NCBI GenBank assembly: GCA_947166305.1
Contig: CAMVDV010000026.1
Location: forward strand, 1-43,706
Direction: 5' to 3'
From: an uncultured Prevotellaceae bacterium
GTDB taxonomy: Bacteria; Bacteroidota; Bacteroidia; Bacteroidales; Bacteroidaceae
Length of the DNA stretch: 43,706 bases
Below are positions 42,074-43,706 of this stretch, in pieces. How positions within the stretch are numbered: position 1 is the stretch's first letter; every line of letters starts with the position of its first letter. The translations under genes were made by a program, and so were the position numbers. The notes under the pieces are model-generated. The model had not been told where the DNA came from and searched no databases. It saw nothing but the letters and a program-made list of their open reading frames with translations.

Positions 42074-42081
42074 TACCTTTG
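42074..42081 (+). promoter_or_regulatory. -7 box of the DUF4294 gene
   Basis: TACCTTTG preceded by a CCTTTTCA-type octad tract with no TTTG at -33. It ends only 9 bp before the ATG at 42091. Confidence 0.62.
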
Positions 42082-42090
42082 CAGCGCGAT

Positions 42091-42726
42091 ATGCTACGGA
42101 AGACTTTCATAACGACTGCCCTCTTGCTCCTCCCGGCCATAGTGTTCTGCCAGGAAGAGCCCGACGAACTGCTGCCCGAGGAACCCGTCAACTACAAACT
42201 CAAGCTGCAACGGTACCGCTACAAGGAGCCTCTCATCGAGCAAGGCGACACCATGTGGTGCTACCTCCTGCCGGAACTGTGGGTCTATCCGCCCTTGAAG
42301 TTCAAGAACGAGAAACAGCGCCGTGCCTACAATCGCCTGGTATATAACGTGAAGAAGGTGTTGCCCATCGCCCAGCAAGCCAACGCCCTCATCGAGGAAA
42401 CCTATGAAGCTCTGGAGGCACTCCCCACCAAGAAACAGAAACAGGCACACATCAGCGCCGTAGAGAAAGAAATCAAGGAGATGTACACGCCGCAGATGAA
42501 GAAGCTCACCTACAGCCAGGGCAAGCTCCTCATAAAGCTCGTGGACAGAGAGTGCAACCAGTCTTCCTACGAAATCGTGCAGGCCTTCCTCGGCCCGGCA
42601 CGCGCCGCATTCTACCAAGTCTTTGCCTGGACCTTCCGCGCAAGCCTCAAGAAAGAGTACCGCCCCGACGACGAAGACAAACTCATCGAGCGCGTCGTCC
42701 GCCAAGTCGAAACAGGCCAAATCTGA
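42091..42726 (+). CDS. DUF4294 family exported protein
   Basis: A 211-residue protein of the Bacteroidetes DUF4294 type: signal peptide (TALLLLPAIVFCQEE), then DTMWCYLLPELWVYPPLKFKNEKQRRAYNRLVYNVKKVLPIAQQA, a helical coiled region (ETYEALEALPTKKQKQAHISAVEKEIKEMYTPQMKKL), and GKLLIKLVDRECNQSSYEIVQAFLGPARAAFYQVFAWTF. It probably acts in the cell envelope; its role is not known. The upstream in-frame ATG at 42079 lies within the -7 box, so 42091 is the first usable start and the leader is only a few bases. A repeat array begins 12 bp after the stop. Confidence 0.85.
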   Translation: MLRKTFITTALLLLPAIVFCQEEPDELLPEEPVNYKLKLQRYRYKEPLIEQGDTMWCYLLPELWVYPPLKFKNEKQRRAYNRLVYNVKKVLPIAQQANALIEETYEALEALPTKKQKQAHISAVEKEIKEMYTPQMKKLTYSQGKLLIKLVDRECNQSSYEIVQAFLGPARAAFYQVFAWTFRASLKKEYRPDDEDKLIERVVRQVETGQI

Positions 42727-42738
42727 CAAGCCCACGCT

Positions 42739-42870
42739 TAGTCATCAAACTAAACACGCTTAGTTGTCGAACTAAACACGCCTAGTTGTCGAACTACACA
42801 CGAGGATTTCCCGAAATCCACATGAGGATTCGGGCAAATGCACACGAGGATTTTCTCACATCCACACATG
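42739..42870. repeat. 22-bp-pitch array, six units with a core switch
   Basis: Cores start at 42739 (TAGTCATCAAACTA), 42761 and 42783 (TAGTTGTCGAACTA), 42805 (GATTTCCCGAAATC), 42827 (GATTCGGGCAAATG) and 42849 (GATTTTCTCACATC). Linkers are similar throughout: aacacgct, aacacgcc, cacacgag, cacatgag, cacacgag, cacacatg. The core changes fully while the linker and pitch persist. A degenerate slot may continue at 42871. Confidence 0.85.
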
Positions 42871-42908
42871 CATTTCTGTTTTATTACTGTCCGCAGAAAA
42901 GAATACAC

Positions 42909-43207
42909 TTCATCAGATGAAAGCCGAACCTGCCTTAATAAAACTCACCACGAATTTCACGAATTACACGAATTTGCCATCCGACAATCATCAGCTTGGC
43001 TTTAATTCGTGGAATGTAACTGTTCTGCGAATCTCTTTTTTGAGTCGCCTGCGGCGAGAAATCTTTCAAATCTTTTCAAATCAAACAAATCTATAGGCAA
43101 TAGTCATAAAGATTTGACAGATTTGAATCGATTTGTTGGATTTCTGCCCGATAGGGCACTCCTTAATCATATTTCCTGAATAGTTACCGTGCAATTCGTG
43201 GTGAAAG
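42909..43207. repeat. Long direct repeat, copy A (MITE-like interior)
   Basis: About 300 bp that recurs at 43378-43706 with scattered differences. It starts TTCATCAGATGA, then has an inner part with imperfect 15-bp inverted ends CACCACGAATTTCAC (42946-42960) and GTGCAATTCGTGGTG (43189-43203). Short open frames within it match between copies but contain no family motif and are treated as chance. No gene is seen from 42727 to the window end. Confidence 0.8.
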
Positions 43208-43227
43208 AAAAACCTTATAAACCCGTT

Positions 43228-43340
43228 CTGTCGGATTTGCAATCCGACAGCATTTAATATAAGCATTTGCAATGCGATAAACCAGTTATAGCGGGATTGC
43301 AAATCCCTATACTCCCTGCGTGCGGATTACAAATCCGCAC
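43228..43340. repeat. 30-bp-pitch palindrome array, four units
   Basis: Four palindromes have centres at 43240, 43270, 43300 and 43330, exactly 30 bp apart: CTGTCGGATT-TGC-AATCCGACAG, GCATT-TGC-AATGC, GGGATT-GC-AAATCCC and GTGCGGATT-AC-AAATCCGCAC. The outer arms vary but stay self-complementary; the spacers are unrelated. It lies between the two copies of the long direct repeat. Confidence 0.85.
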
Positions 43341-43377
43341 GAACGCGACATCATCTTTCTGTGCTTTCTGTGTGAAG

Positions 43378-43706
43378 TTCATCAGATGAGAGCCGAACCT
43401 GCCTCGTAGGGACGCGCCGTGGCGCGTCCGCCTTAATGAATCTCACCACGTATTTCACGAATTACACGAATTTGCCTCCCGACAACCATCAACCTGGCTT
43501 TAATTCGTGGAATGTAACTGTTCAGCGAATCTCTTTTTTGAGTCGCCTGCGGCAAGAAATCTTTCAAATCTTTGCAAATCAAACAAATCCCTATAACAAT
43601 AATTATAAAGATTTGACAGATTTGAATCGATTTGTTGGATTTCTGCCCGACAGGGCACTCCTTAATATAATCCGCTGAATAGTTACCGTGCAATTCGTGG
43701 TAAAAG
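43378..43706. repeat. Long direct repeat, copy B, with a 29-bp hairpin insertion
   Basis: Second copy of the block at 42909-43207, running to the window edge. Inner inverted ends are CACCACGTATTTCAC (43444-43458) and GTGCAATTCGTGGTA (43688-43702). Compared with copy A it carries 29 extra bases (43404-43432) forming a perfect hairpin GGACGCGCC-GT-GGCGCGTCC. Confidence 0.8.

Noticed and set aside
43081..43302. Short minus-strand open frame and its partner at 43433-43693
   Set aside because: They are translations of the duplicated repeat block; they lack a promoter and family motifs.
1..43706. tRNA or rRNA genes, integrases, transposases
   Set aside because: None could be recognised on either strand; the mobile-like sequences seen are non-coding repeats.

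Overview
The window looks like chromosomal DNA of a GC-rich member of the Bacteroidales, most likely Prevotellaceae. The lineage call rests on the Bacteroidetes promoter signature (-33 TTTG, about 20 bp, -7 TAnnTTTG) in front of many genes, on lineage-typical proteins (DUF4271, DUF4294, a GH92 mannosidase, a succinyl-CoA:acetate CoA-transferase-like enzyme, WbsX-type glycosyltransferases), and on a SAM-II riboswitch before metK. I could not run a database search, so family names come from motifs read by eye.

Layout. 1-3158 (minus) holds a GH2 beta-galactosidase, cut by the left edge, behind a PfkB sugar kinase. 3346-5546 (plus) holds an XRE/S24 regulator and an unrecognised protein. 5543-11619 (minus) holds recQ, recJ, a CoA-transferase and a TatD-like hydrolase. 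11818-14729 (minus) is a compact housekeeping operon: LOG-family protein, DUF4271 membrane protein, hemD, rnpA, yidD. metK with its SAM-II leader diverges from a U32 peptidase, followed by a sigma factor. 18890-33018 is a surface-glycan region: an LpxL-like acyltransferase, eight glycosyltransferases, a hexapeptide acetyltransferase, an MsbA-like ABC exporter and an LTA-synthase-like phosphotransferase. 33079-42726 has an RNase H, argS, an exported protein, a VWA protein divergent from a sigma-like/macro-like fusion, a GH92 mannosidase, a radical SAM protein and a DUF4294 protein. 42727-43706 has no gene and is packed with repeats.

The most unusual feature is a dispersed family of short arrays with an exact 22-bp pitch. 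Each unit is a 14-bp imperfect dyad core plus an 8-bp linker. I find nine arrays (starting near 4147, 7514, 11700, 14753, 17692, 24139, 31088, 36579 and 42739). Core sequences differ between arrays and even change within one array, yet the 22-bp register is kept across the changes. All nine lie at or just beyond a stop codon; none lies in the five divergent (promoter-promoter) gaps. In three places the array overlaps the end of a gene. A second array with a 30-bp pitch, made of palindromes centred on TTTGCAA-like sequence, lies at 43228-43340.

Other notable items are a palindromic element inserted in frame in argS, the sigma-like/macro-like fusion, a duplicated repeat block at the right edge, and pyrimidine-rich tandem repeats abutting several -7 boxes.
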